In this document: piece by piece, positions 15,506 through 23,225 of the stretch
How positions within the stretch are numbered: position 1 is the stretch's first letter
Layout: the number at the start of each line of letters is the position of its first letter
Assembly: GCA_947374485.1 (NCBI GenBank)
Contig: CANCCF010000050.1
Coordinates: forward strand, 1 to 23,954
DNA: 23,954 bases
Source of the DNA: Comamonadaceae bacterium
GTDB taxonomy: Bacteria > Pseudomonadota > Gammaproteobacteria > Burkholderiales > Burkholderiaceae_C
Direction: 5' to 3'
Made by a program: the position numbers and the translations under genes
Notes under the pieces: model-generated
What the model was told of the DNA's origin: nothing
What the model saw: only the letters and a program-made list of their open reading frames with translations
The model's database searches: none

Positions 15506-15605
15506 CGTAAGGGCAGTGACTGAATGGAGGTGGCATCTGCAAAAGCAAAGCCAGCAGCGTGACGCTGAAAAATGCGATTTCGGCCGCCATGATGCGACGA
15601 CGAGA

Positions 15606-15622
15606 CTTAAGCGAGCCTTAAA
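15606..15622. promoter_or_regulatory. PmrA/QseB-type direct repeat (cttaag-N5-cttaaa)
   Basis: Two hexamers, cttaag and cttaaa, are separated by 5 bases, so TTAA recurs with N7 spacing. This matches the direct-repeat box bound by PmrA/QseB-class response regulators. It lies about 100 bases upstream of the first (broken) gene of the minus-strand operon that encodes a QseB-like regulator, and 124 bases upstream of the Pal-like gene on the plus strand. Autoregulation is inferred. Confidence 0.5.
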
Positions 15623-15745
15623 CCATGAAGGAGGGGGTGTTGGGTCAAAGAATGGGCGCAAATAGTGGGCAAAATTGTTGCAGCGCAGACCCGACTGCGA
15701 TGCATGGATTGAGACGGGTCAGCCACACCAACAATTGGAGTCAGT

Positions 15746-16300
15746 ATGAAGTACGTCAGTCGCCTTGCACTTATGGGTTCGATGGCAAGTGCCATTCTTT
15801 TGGGTGCTTGCAGCAGCACACCGGTCGCGCCACCTGCAGTGGCATCAGCACCTGCACCCAAGGCGCAGCCCGCCACGGCTCCCAGCGTTTCCCCTCAGGT
15901 CGCAACACCCGCGCCGGTAAGCAAGGCGGAGCTTGCAGCGTATCTGGACCCTGCCAACCCCTTGAGCAAAGACAAAAGTGTTTTCTTCGACTTTGACCAG
16001 TATGTGGTGAAGCCTGAAGGCCAGCGCATTCTTGAACTGCATGGCAAGTATTTGGCTTCGCACGCAGCCGTGAAGATCAAGGTGGAAGGCAACGCCGATG
16101 AACAGGGTGGTGCCGAATACAACCTGGCACTGGGGCAAAAGCGGGCCGACGCGGTCGTCAAGGTCCTGAAGGTGTTCGGTGTGAGCGACACACAAATGGA
16201 AGCCGTGAGCTTTGGCAAGGAAAAGCCCAAGGCTGTGGGTCATGATGAGCAGTCGCGTGCACAGAACCGGCGTGTTGATCTGGACTATCCCAACAAGTAG
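15746..16300 (+). CDS. Pal-like OmpA-domain outer-membrane lipoprotein
   Basis: The 184-residue protein has a lipoprotein signal with lipobox LGAC (Cys22), an Ala/Pro-rich linker (about 25-65) and an OmpA domain containing VFFDFDQYVVKPEGQRIL and GNADEQGGAEYNLALGQKRA, the peptidoglycan-binding signature of Pal. It would tether the outer membrane to peptidoglycan. Unlike the usual pal gene it is not next to tolB or cpoB, so it is probably an extra paralogue. GGAG lies about 5 bases before the ATG. A T-tract terminator follows at 16313. Confidence 0.9.
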   Translation: MKYVSRLALMGSMASAILLGACSSTPVAPPAVASAPAPKAQPATAPSVSPQVATPAPVSKAELAAYLDPANPLSKDKSVFFDFDQYVVKPEGQRILELHGKYLASHAAVKIKVEGNADEQGGAEYNLALGQKRADAVVKVLKVFGVSDTQMEAVSFGKEKPKAVGHDEQSRAQNRRVDLDYPNK

Positions 16301-16312
16301 CCAGTCCCTTCG

Positions 16313-16339
16313 GGAGCAGGCCCGTCGTGCTCCGTTTTT
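16313..16339 (+). terminator. intrinsic terminator after the Pal-like gene
   Basis: A 6-base-pair stem, ggagca with tgctcc, closes a 9-base loop and is followed by gttttt. It begins 12 bases after the Pal-like stop codon. Confidence 0.7.
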
Positions 16340-16418
16340 AAACGGCGATTGGCCTGTGCATGCCTTTTCACAAGCACCTTGATGCCATTGCTTTTGCAGT
16401 AGGCCCCGAAAACGAGCG

Positions 16419-16820
16419 CTACTTTTTGAGACTCGCCAGCCACGTCAGTACATCGGCCTTTTCTTCCGGGGTGCACTCCCTGCCAAGGACGTCACCACAG
16501 TTCCGACGGAACCATTTTTCGGTTTTTGCGGCATCGGTAAACCGCTCCGGATTGGCCGCCGGAGCCATGGGCTGAATGACCTTGCCGGTCTTGACATGTT
16601 TGCCCAACACAGTGGGGTCTGCAGTGTGGCAACTCGAGCACGACCATTCACGTCCATGTTTGCTCGTGAAAAAGTCCTGCCCATTGACCGCGTTGGGTCG
16701 CATGCCCGAGAGGCGCATGAATGTTTCAATCTGCCGTTCCGGCGTAGTGCCCTCGGCGTGTGCGTGTGTGCCAAGCGAAATCAAAACGCCTAGAAAAAGA
16801 ATGCCCGTCCAAGTTTTCAT
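16419..16820 (-). CDS. DUF1924 (SHP-like) mono-haem cytochrome c
   Basis: The 133-residue protein has a signal peptide (cleavage near HAHA-E), one haem motif CSSCH at 61-65 inside FFTSKHGREWSCSSCH, then PMAPAANPERFTD and a cysteine pair (Cys108 and Cys116, NCGDVLGREC). This is the DUF1924 pattern, related to the oxygen-binding sphaeroides haem protein SHP, where the two extra Cys form a disulfide. Such proteins are usually encoded with a di-haem cytochrome and a cytochrome b; those partners are absent here. It is transcribed away from the ClC gene, with a TTAA-N7-TTAA box about 40 bases upstream of its start. Confidence 0.88.
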   Translation of the reverse strand: MKTWTGILFLGVLISLGTHAHAEGTTPERQIETFMRLSGMRPNAVNGQDFFTSKHGREWSCSSCHTADPTVLGKHVKTGKVIQPMAPAANPERFTDAAKTEKWFRRNCGDVLGRECTPEEKADVLTWLASLKK

Positions 16821-16860
16821 TGCCCCTCCGGAAAATGAATCCAGTCTACGGCGCGCAGAG

Positions 16861-16875
16861 TTAAGTCAAACTTAA
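16861..16875. promoter_or_regulatory. TTAA-N7-TTAA box in a divergent promoter region
   Basis: Here ttaag and cttaa are spaced by 5 bases, again placing TTAA repeats 11 bases apart. With its flanking bases it reads gttaag-N5-cttaat, one base off a consensus PmrA/QseB box. It lies 40 bases upstream of the DUF1924 cytochrome (-) and 110 bases upstream of the ClC gene (+), and could act on either. It is also a perfect dyad (ttaagt and acttaa), so another regulator is possible. Confidence 0.45.
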
Positions 16876-16985
16876 TCAGGGGCTTGCGGCTGGCTGTGCG
16901 CTATGCCGGTGGAATGACGATCTGCAACGTAAAGATCCAGGGGGCGCATTTCAACTGGCATGAACCACATCCACAATGGCTTTGT

Positions 16986-18716
16986 ATGCGTCGCCTTTAC
17001 CAACCTGTAGCTTCCTGCTTGAGTGCCTGGCGTGACCATTTGTACTGGTGGGGCTGGCTATCGATGATGCTCTGGGCGGTTCTTGCCGGATTTGTTGGGG
17101 CCGGCGCTACCGAGCTCTTTCGTCTATCGCTGTATTGGGGCGACGCATGGCTGCTCGGGCAAGGCGGAAGTCTGGTGGCGCTGTCGCGCAGTTTGAGTCC
17201 CGGGTTGCGGGTGATGGTGCCGGCTCTGGGGGGCCTGTTGGCGGGATGGCTGCTGCAGTTCCTGGGCACTTTGAGGTCCGGCACCGCCAAGGCAGACTAC
17301 ATGGACGCAAGCACCATGGGGGATGGTCGCATACCCGTTCCACAGACATTGGTGCGCAGCCTCTCCTCCATGGTCAGCATTGTCAGTGGTGGCTCCATCG
17401 GGCGCGAGGGCTCCATGGTCCAATTGGCGGCTATGTGCGCCTCGGTTTTAGGGCAGTGGCCGCGCATGCCTACGGAGCGCCTGCGTCTGCTAGTGGCGTG
17501 TGGGGCTGCGGCCGGCATCACAGCCGCCTACAACGCGCCCTTTGCCAGTGCTTTTTTTGTCGCGGAAATTGTGCTGGGATCGATTGCGCTGGATAGCCTG
17601 GGTCCCATCATCGTGGCCGCGGTGGTGGCCAATATCACCATGCGCCTGGTCCCGGGCTATCAAGCTCCCTATGCCATTCCCAGTTTCCCGGCGATACAGG
17701 GGCTGGAGGTGCTTTTGTTCGCCGGGCTGGGCATTCTCGCGGGACTTGCATCGGCCATCTTTTTGCGCGGGCTGGAGAGAAGCCGGACACTGTTCGCCTC
17801 ACTGGGCTTGGCACTGCCATGGCGGCTTGGCTTGGGTGGCTTGATTGTTGGATGCATCTCTTTTTTCTGGCCCGAGGTCTGGGGCAACGGCTACAGCGTG
17901 GTGAACGAAACGCTGCATGCACATCCGGCCGGGTCTATTTTGCTGTTGCTCCTGCTCAGCAAGATGCTGGCGACCTTCGCTACGGTAGGGTCCGGCGCTG
18001 TCGGCGGCGTCTTTACCCCAGCCCTGTACTTTGGCTGCATGCTGGGCGAAATCTACGGCCTGGGTGTGCAAGCGCTCTGGCCTGATCTGACCGCTGCCCC
18101 GTTCGCCTATGGGGTTGTTGGCATGGGCGCCTTCCTGGCGGGCTCCACCCAGGCACCACTGATGGCCATTCTGATGCTGTTTGAAATGACGCTGAGCTAC
18201 CAGGTGATGCTGCCGCTGATGGTGGGCTGTGTGATGGCCTATTTTGTGGCCCGCGCCACAAACGCAGGCTCCATGTACGACATTACCTTGCGCCGTCTGG
18301 CGCAAAGCGCGGAACGCCAGCGATTGCGCAAGCAACTGGTGCAGGATCTTGTTGAACCCGCGCTCACCGTGGTCCCGTTGGATGCCGATGTGTCCAGCAT
18401 GGCCCCTTTGTTTGCGGCGCATCCAGTGAAGTACCTGTATGTGGTGGATGGCGATGGCCTGTACCAGGGCGTGGTGCCTCTCAGGTCCCTTACGGTGGCC
18501 ACTGCTGAGCAACGCAAAAGCCTCAAGGCGGCCGACCTTCTCAGCCAGGAAATTCAGCCACTGAGCAGCGACTTGGGGCTGGAGGCAGTCTTCCAGCGCT
18601 TTCTGTCGCACCAGGGCGAGCGCTTGCCGGTGGTCCACTCCGTGGCATGTCCGCGTCTGTTGGGCGTGGTGAAAAAGAGCGCCTTGTTGCAGACCTACAG
18701 CCAACTGAGTATTTGA
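16986..18716 (+). CDS. ClcB-type ClC chloride channel/transporter with CBS domains
   Basis: This is a multi-pass ClC protein. Visible filter motifs are GGSIGREGSM (about 135-144; the gating Glu of GREG is near 141) and GSGAVGGVFTPAL. The first filter motif is altered, with RSGTAKADYMDAS where GSGIP is usual. The C-terminal ~120 residues form a CBS pair (LVEPALTVVPLDADVSSM, then YLYVVDGDGLYQGVV and further). I prefer ATG 16986, giving 576 residues and about 20 residues before the first membrane helix. The frame is open from TTG 16884, and ATG 16914 is possible; none has a strong ribosome site. ClC proteins move chloride, often in exchange for protons. The neighbouring genes say nothing about its use. 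Confidence 0.88.
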   Translation: MRRLYQPVASCLSAWRDHLYWWGWLSMMLWAVLAGFVGAGATELFRLSLYWGDAWLLGQGGSLVALSRSLSPGLRVMVPALGGLLAGWLLQFLGTLRSGTAKADYMDASTMGDGRIPVPQTLVRSLSSMVSIVSGGSIGREGSMVQLAAMCASVLGQWPRMPTERLRLLVACGAAAGITAAYNAPFASAFFVAEIVLGSIALDSLGPIIVAAVVANITMRLVPGYQAPYAIPSFPAIQGLEVLLFAGLGILAGLASAIFLRGLERSRTLFASLGLALPWRLGLGGLIVGCISFFWPEVWGNGYSVVNETLHAHPAGSILLLLLLSKMLATFATVGSGAVGGVFTPALYFGCMLGEIYGLGVQALWPDLTAAPFAYGVVGMGAFLAGSTQAPLMAILMLFEMTLSYQVMLPLMVGCVMAYFVARATNAGSMYDITLRRLAQSAERQRLRKQLVQDLVEPALTVVPLDADVSSMAPLFAAHPVKYLYVVDGDGLYQGVVPLRSLTVATAEQRKSLKAADLLSQEIQPLSSDLGLEAVFQRFLSHQGERLPVVHSVACPRLLGVVKKSALLQTYSQLSI

Positions 18717-18991
18717 TATTTGGCGGCACTGGGGCCACGCACCGTACTTGTCCGAGATTGCTCTTGGTACATGCCCAGCCGGAGCCTTGCGTCGCCAAGA
18801 TCCTGGGTTATCACATCTTGAGCGCAGCACAAGTGGATGCCTCCGGTAATCCCCCCCGCAGTACCGCGGCATGGCGAAAGCCATTTATTCGTTTCTGCGA
18901 GAAAACCGTTTGCGTGGACCGATGTTCACCACTGAAATCGCCAAGCGCCAAGCCGTTATGCTCCGACACCTACTACCCCATGGAGCGTGCA

Positions 18992-20134
18992 ATGACAACC
19001 ACTTCCCACTTGAGCGGTCTTCAACTGCGCTCAGAGGTCAAAGCCTCTGGCGAGCTGGAACTCTCCTTCATCCGGGTTGATACACCCCATCCCGGTCCCA
19101 ACGAAGTGGTGGTGCGCGTGGAGGCCACGCCCATCAATCCCTCGGACATCGGGCTGCTCTTTGGTGCAGCGGACCTGAGCAGTGCCATAGCATCGGGAAC
19201 AAAAAGCCGTCCGATGGTCACCATGCGCATTCCAGAACGCGCAATGAACAGCATGGCCGCCCGCGTCGGGCAATCGTTGCCGGTGGGCAATGAGGGAGCG
19301 GGGGTTGTCGTGGCTGCAGGGAACTCCCCGCTTGCCCAGGAGCTGATGGGCAAGACGGTGGCAATTTTGGGCGGTGCCATGTATGCGCAGTACCGCACCG
19401 TCCAGCTTGAGCAGTGCCTTGTGTTGCCCGAAGGCGCCACTGCAGCCGATGGTGCATCTTGCTTTGTGAATCCCTTGACTGCGTTGGGCATGGTCGAGAC
19501 CATGCGCCGGGAAGGGCACAAGGCGCTGGTGCACACCGCTGCGGCTTCGAATCTTGGGCAGATGCTCAACAGGATCTGTATCGAAGACCAGATTGGCCTG
19601 GTCAATATCGTGCGCAAGCCCGAACAGGCAGCCCTGCTGAAGGGGCTGGGCGCACGGCATGCGTGCGATGCCTCGGCGCCCAGCTTCATGGCAGATCTGA
19701 CCCAGGCGTTGGTGGAAACCGGGGCAACCATCGCTTTTGATGCAACGGGCGGCGGCAAGCTTGCCGGCCAAATTTTGACCTGTATGGAAGCTGCGCTCAA
19801 TCGCACCGCCACCGAGTACAGCCGATACGGATCCACCACGCTCAAGCAGGTTTATGTGTATGGCGGGCTGGATATCGGGCCGACAGAGTTCGTGCGCAAC
19901 TTTGGGTTTGCATGGAGCATGGGTGGTTGGTTGCTCTTTCCTTTTTTGCAACGCGTGGGCGAGGCTGGGGTGAATGAAATGAAGCAGCGTGTCGCGTCAG
20001 AATTAAAGACCACCTTTGCCAGCACGTATTCCAAAGAGATTTCTCTGGTCGAGGCTTTGGATTTGGGCGCCATTGCTATCTATGGGCAGCGCGCCACTGG
20101 AACGAAATACCTGATCAACCCCCACAAGATATAA
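18992..20134 (+). CDS. zinc-free MDR-family oxidoreductase (quinone oxidoreductase-like)
   Basis: The frame is open from 18647 inside the ClC gene, but the real start is ATG 18992, with GGAG 6 bases upstream. The 380-residue protein has the MDR GroES-like domain (PGPNEVVVRVEATPINPSDI, then GNEGAGVVVAAG) and a Rossmann domain (ALVHTAAASNLGQML, then FDATGGGKLAGQIL). The catalytic zinc Cys/His set of alcohol dehydrogenases is not present, which places it near quinone/enoyl reductases. NAD(P)H-dependent reduction of a quinone or enone is likely; the substrate is unknown. Confidence 0.85.
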   Translation: MTTTSHLSGLQLRSEVKASGELELSFIRVDTPHPGPNEVVVRVEATPINPSDIGLLFGAADLSSAIASGTKSRPMVTMRIPERAMNSMAARVGQSLPVGNEGAGVVVAAGNSPLAQELMGKTVAILGGAMYAQYRTVQLEQCLVLPEGATAADGASCFVNPLTALGMVETMRREGHKALVHTAAASNLGQMLNRICIEDQIGLVNIVRKPEQAALLKGLGARHACDASAPSFMADLTQALVETGATIAFDATGGGKLAGQILTCMEAALNRTATEYSRYGSTTLKQVYVYGGLDIGPTEFVRNFGFAWSMGGWLLFPFLQRVGEAGVNEMKQRVASELKTTFASTYSKEISLVEALDLGAIAIYGQRATGTKYLINPHKI

Positions 20135-20144
20135 GGCACCCGCG

Positions 20145-20522
20145 ATGGATAAGAAATCACCAATGACGCCAAAGTGGCTAGAACAGCCCGAGGAGCACGA
20201 CTACCCGGCGGCCATGTCGTATCTGGAATTGCTTTGGGAGCCACAGAAGGTGCGGGCTGTGGTGGCGGCGCTCAAAAGTGAACCCATGGGAAGCTTCAAG
20301 GCCAAGGACATTTTTCGGGCTTCTGGGCTGTCCTTGCTCGGCGTGAGCAATTCCCATGTCGAGAAAAATCGGGACAAGGTGGCGGCCGATAAAGCACTTT
20401 CTCCGCTGTTACTGGTCCGGGACGGGGCGAACGCCAGGGTCATCGTAGCGGACGGGTACCACCGCCTTTGCGCTGTGTACGGCATTGATGAAGACGCATT
20501 GATACCGTGCAAGATCGTGTAA
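20145..20522 (+). CDS. small ParB/sulfiredoxin-like hypothetical protein
   Basis: The 125-residue protein ends in VIVADGYHRLCAVYGIDEDALIPCKIV-like sequence, where DGYHRL plus a preceding strand (PLLLVRDG) resembles the ParB-N/Srx nucleotide-binding core. The N-terminal half is helical, with YLELLWEP and ALKSEPMGSFKAKDIFRASG. It starts 10 bases after the MDR gene and is probably co-transcribed. I recognise it as a conserved hypothetical type in Burkholderiales, but its function is not known to me. It has no partition-protein helix-turn-helix. Confidence 0.65.
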   Translation: MDKKSPMTPKWLEQPEEHDYPAAMSYLELLWEPQKVRAVVAALKSEPMGSFKAKDIFRASGLSLLGVSNSHVEKNRDKVAADKALSPLLLVRDGANARVIVADGYHRLCAVYGIDEDALIPCKIV

Positions 20523-20549
20523 AACGGCGCGATACTGGGTTGGACAAGA

Positions 20550-20813
20550 ATGTCCTTCAGCGGGTCGGCTTTTTGTCCACCGGATGAACACTTGAACTCC
20601 CTGCACCCGAAAAAACTTTTGCTCACCAAGTGGACGGCCGTCAAGCCCATTGCCAGGAACAAGCACTTTCTGGTCTCGGCTGTGATCGAGCCCGAATTGC
20701 CCGGTGCCGCGATTGAATGGGTTGAATTGGAAGCCGTGTATTCCAAGTCCCAGATCCGCCTGGCATGGAGGGACCTGCGTGATGTAAGCCAGTGGAAGCA
20801 AGGGTGGGTTTGA
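20550..20813 (+). CDS. TIGR02450-family small Trp-rich protein
   Basis: The 87-residue protein contains LHPKKLLLTKWTAVKP, KHFLVSAVIEPE, IEWVELEAVYSKS and LAWRDLRDVSQWKQGW in this order, the full TIGR02450 pattern. The family is widespread in proteobacteria with no known function. The first ~17 residues before the conserved block are variable, so the exact start is uncertain. It follows the ParB-like gene after 27 bases. Confidence 0.8.
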   Translation: MSFSGSAFCPPDEHLNSLHPKKLLLTKWTAVKPIARNKHFLVSAVIEPELPGAAIEWVELEAVYSKSQIRLAWRDLRDVSQWKQGWV

Positions 20814-20998
20814 GGTAGATTGCAGGGTTTGGGCGCCGCAGAGGCGAGCGCCATGGTTCGCCAGGTGCTGCTGATCGGACTGGGTGAAGGACCCGACCGC
20901 CTGCCCTGCACGATCGCATCATCCTTTCGATCGCCCGCCACGCAAGTGCCTATGCAGTTCGCCATGGCTACATGGCGGCTACATGGCGCAAACCCAAG

Positions 20999-21028
20999 AA
21001 AAAAGGCCAACCCGTGAGGATTGGCCTT
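20999..21028 (-). terminator. intrinsic terminator belonging to the disrupted tRNA-Leu
   Basis: Read on the minus strand, aaggccaa and ttggcctt form an 8-base-pair stem around a 10-base loop and are followed by a run of T (the A run at 20999-21004). It sits 40 bases downstream of the tRNA-Leu 3' end in the tRNA orientation, so it is most likely the native terminator of that tRNA gene. It marks the left side as original chromosome. Confidence 0.75.
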
Positions 21029-21067
21029 GATCATTTGAAACCCGCATGGATGCTGGGTTTCCGTGTG

Positions 21068-21120
21068 TGGTGCCCGGGGCCGGAATCGAACCGGCACGCC
21101 TTGCGGCGGGGGATTTTGAG
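21068..21120 (-). tRNA. 3' part of tRNA-Leu (CAA-type loop), attachment-site half
   Basis: On the minus strand the sequence gives, in order: anticodon loop CTCAAAA, stem TCCCC, a long variable arm with CGCC/GGCG stem, a T-arm GCCGG-TTCGATT-CCGGC, the acceptor strand CCCGGGC, A73 and an encoded CCA (21068-21070). The long variable arm makes it a class II tRNA, and the loop fits anticodon CAA (Leu). The 5' half is absent: bases beyond 21120 do not form the D-arm or the 5' acceptor strand GCCCGGG. With the integrase next to it, this is the attachment-site remnant of an integrated element. The intact gene should lie at the far end, outside the window. Confidence 0.85.
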
Positions 21121-21159
21121 CCCGTTGCGCTTGCGAAAAACCCTTTAAAAACAATATAC

Positions 21160-21205
21160 TTGCAAAATAAAGTATGCACTTTGCATAGACTTTGCAAAAT
21201 AAAGT
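21160..21205. repeat. 14-base direct repeat upstream of the integrase
   Basis: The sequence ttgcaaaataaagt occurs at 21160-21173 and 21192-21205, exactly 32 bases (about three helical turns) apart, with an inverted actttgca between them. The stretch is AT-rich, lies between the attachment site and the integrase start, and is a good candidate for arm-type integrase/excisionase binding or integrase autoregulation. Confidence 0.6.
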
Positions 21206-21218
21206 GGGGCATTTTGCT

Positions 21219-22454
21219 ATGAGCAAGCTTGTGAATAGGGTTGAACTCAAAAGTGGACTGTACCTCTATCTTCAAGCTAACAGTAAGGTTTGGTTGGCAC
21301 GCATTAAGGTTGGCCGTAGCTGGGTGTCCCGAACCACGAAGCAAACGGAACTGGAAGCCGCCCGGCAGACCGCGTATGAATTGAACGCCGAAGTGCAAGT
21401 GATGCATAGGCACGGCGTACCTGTGCAGTCCAGAACATTCAAGCAAGTTGCATTGCTTGCCATACAACGAATGGACGAAACCCCAGAAGGCGCAAAGGGG
21501 AGGTCGTCCTTTATCGATTACAAGCAAATTCTGTCGAGGTATCACATCCCCTTTTTTGACAGGCACAGCGTGGCAAGCATTGATCGCAAGATGCTGCTCG
21601 AGTTCGATGCTTGGAGGACAAAATTAGCGAAACGGCTGCTCTCGCAATCGACGCTTAAAAGTCATAACGCTGCAATGCAGCGAGTATTCGATGAAGCAGT
21701 AATTCGGAATTGGCTGAGTGCTGCACAGGTTCCGGTGTTGTCTGCGGCCGAGGGTGTAACTGGACAACGAAGAGACTACTTCACTCCAGAAGAGGTAAAC
21801 AAGATTACAAAGGCCTTTCCAGCTTGGGTCTTAGAGGGGCGAAAACAGGTCACACGAGACATCCGGCAGCTATTGTTCTTTTACTATCAGGTCGCTATTT
21901 TCACTGGCCTGCGACCCGGCACAGAGATGGATAACTTGAAATGGAGCGATATCCAGATCGTCAGCAAGGAAGCAGACCGCCACATCATCATCAATGTCCG
22001 TAAAGGCAAGACCACGCTGCACACAGGCACCCGTAAGGTGGTTGCTTACGGGCAAATATTGGAAGTCATTCTGGATATGTCCGAAAGGTCTCGCGACGGT
22101 GAGGATTCAGATGACGGCGTCCCCGACGATTGGGACCCGTTGGTATTCCGACTGCCCAATGGCGAAACTACAGACCAGTTAGGCCGCAACTTCACGATGC
22201 TCCTGAAAGAACTCAAGCTGGAAAACGGACCTGGCGGTAAACGCACACTGTATTCCTTGCGTCACACATACATCACCATGAAGCTGCTGGAGGGTAACAA
22301 GCCGGAAGTGATTGCCAAGCAGTGCGGCACCAGCACGGCCATGATCGAGACTTTCTACAACCACTTGACTTCGCTTATGTACACCAAGGAGTTAATCGGA
22401 AACGAAGGCAGTGAAATGAATAAACTTGTGACGCAGTATTCAGATATCGTCTGA
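21219..22454 (+). CDS. tyrosine-recombinase integrase of a tRNA-Leu element
   Basis: The start is placed at ATG 21219; the open frame reaches TTG 21192 within the repeat. The 411-residue protein has an N-terminal arm-binding region (KSGLYLYLQANSKVWLARIK), a core-binding helical domain (about 75-175) and a catalytic domain with Arg232 (FTGLRPGTEM), a Lys in the beta turn near 262-264, Arg348-His349 (YSLRHTY) and the nucleophile Tyr380 (MIETFYNH). The position before the nucleophile (GTS) lacks the common His/Trp, as in many related prophage integrases. It reads away from the tRNA half, as expected for an element extending to the right. Codon use is less GC-rich than in the sox genes. Confidence 0.92.
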   Translation: MSKLVNRVELKSGLYLYLQANSKVWLARIKVGRSWVSRTTKQTELEAARQTAYELNAEVQVMHRHGVPVQSRTFKQVALLAIQRMDETPEGAKGRSSFIDYKQILSRYHIPFFDRHSVASIDRKMLLEFDAWRTKLAKRLLSQSTLKSHNAAMQRVFDEAVIRNWLSAAQVPVLSAAEGVTGQRRDYFTPEEVNKITKAFPAWVLEGRKQVTRDIRQLLFFYYQVAIFTGLRPGTEMDNLKWSDIQIVSKEADRHIIINVRKGKTTLHTGTRKVVAYGQILEVILDMSERSRDGEDSDDGVPDDWDPLVFRLPNGETTDQLGRNFTMLLKELKLENGPGGKRTLYSLRHTYITMKLLEGNKPEVIAKQCGTSTAMIETFYNHLTSLMYTKELIGNEGSEMNKLVTQYSDIV

Positions 22455-22496
22455 AACACCGAGCACAAACCCGAATCAACAACGAGGTAATTCCAC

Positions 22497-23111
22497 TTGC
22501 CTGAACTAGATGGCACATTTACTAGCCAGCGGCTGCAAAGGCGTATTTCAGAGCTAGAGGCAGGTGAAGAGATCGCAAAGCGTGATATCTGTGCCGTTCT
22601 GGACGAAACGCAGCAGCAGGAGTTGGAGTCCAAGCTCGCGGCAATGCAGGCCTTAAAAAAGCAGAGCCGAGCAAGGACTGATGCAGAAAAAAAAGCGGTG
22701 GGCTGGAAGTCCATTCGGGAAGTAAGGATCGAAGTGCTCAAGCGGGCATTGGCACAAGCAGAATCAAATGGATTGGATTCTTGGAAAGTTAAGCAACAAG
22801 CCGCTGAAGTCCGTCGAGCTCAAATTTATATGCAAGCTTTTGACGAGGCAAGGAAAGCTGAAAAGTCTACGCGGGCGGCGCACACATGGGCCAACAACGC
22901 ACTAACGCGAGCCGGTCTTAACAGAATGGACGGGCGCATTGTCGGCGATGCAACGGCAAGAGACAAAGCAGTTCGGGGATTGGAGGAAAAAATTCAGCAG
23001 CGAGCAAGGTCGGAAATGACGCCAGACGAACTTGAACAGATTGAATTGCTAGAGTTGCACATGAAAGAAGTTGCTGCCAGACGGAAGACTCGAAAGGACC
23101 AAACCGATTGA
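22497..23111 (+). CDS. helical charged protein of unknown function behind the integrase
   Basis: The frame starts at TTG 22497 with GAGG about 9 bases upstream and lies 42 bases after the integrase, so the two are probably one transcript. The 204-residue product is almost entirely predicted helix: rich in Glu, Lys, Arg, Ala and Gln, with coiled-coil-like stretches (TQQQELESKLAAMQALKKQ and the C-terminal LEQIELLELHMKEVAARRK). No signal peptide, membrane segment or known catalytic motif is visible. I do not recognise a family. It could be an integration/excision accessory factor or simply element cargo. Confidence 0.6.
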   Translation: MPELDGTFTSQRLQRRISELEAGEEIAKRDICAVLDETQQQELESKLAAMQALKKQSRARTDAEKKAVGWKSIREVRIEVLKRALAQAESNGLDSWKVKQQAAEVRRAQIYMQAFDEARKAEKSTRAAHTWANNALTRAGLNRMDGRIVGDATARDKAVRGLEEKIQQRARSEMTPDELEQIELLELHMKEVAARRKTRKDQTD

Positions 23112-23225
23112 ACGGTCTGCCAGCCTTATGGTTGGTGACTTTGGGCATGCAGCAGGGACTTGGCGCAAGTCATTACTGGCAGGGGTTAACTGGACTGACA
23201 GCTTGGCGAGAGACCATGTTTAGCA
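23112..23225. other. short non-coding stretch before the hairpin
   Basis: Together with 23282-23362 this makes a 251-base gap between the 204-residue gene and the recombinase fragment. Apart from the inverted repeat at 23226-23281 I see no gene, promoter or tRNA in it. Confidence 0.5.

Noticed and set aside
15366..15590. Minus-strand 74-codon frame with a signal-like start
   Set aside because: The hydrophobic start is followed by sequence out of frame with the PBP7 remnant; most likely part of the same decayed locus, not a gene.
18843..18857. cggtaatcccccc string shared with the IS junction near 23807
   Set aside because: Only about 13 bases match and the sequence diverges at once into non-IS sequence, so I treat it as chance and not a solo IS end.
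18647..18991. N-terminal extension of the MDR oxidoreductase
   Set aside because: It overlaps the ClC gene and lacks MDR features; ATG 18992 has a good ribosome site and fits family length.
20966..20987. Tandem 11-base repeat ggctacatggc x2
   Set aside because: Only two units in a non-coding gap; probably slippage, with no sign of function or of a CRISPR array.
21192..21218. TTG start of the integrase at 21192
   Set aside because: It lies inside the 14-base direct repeat and has no ribosome site; ATG 21219 gives a normal integrase N-terminus.
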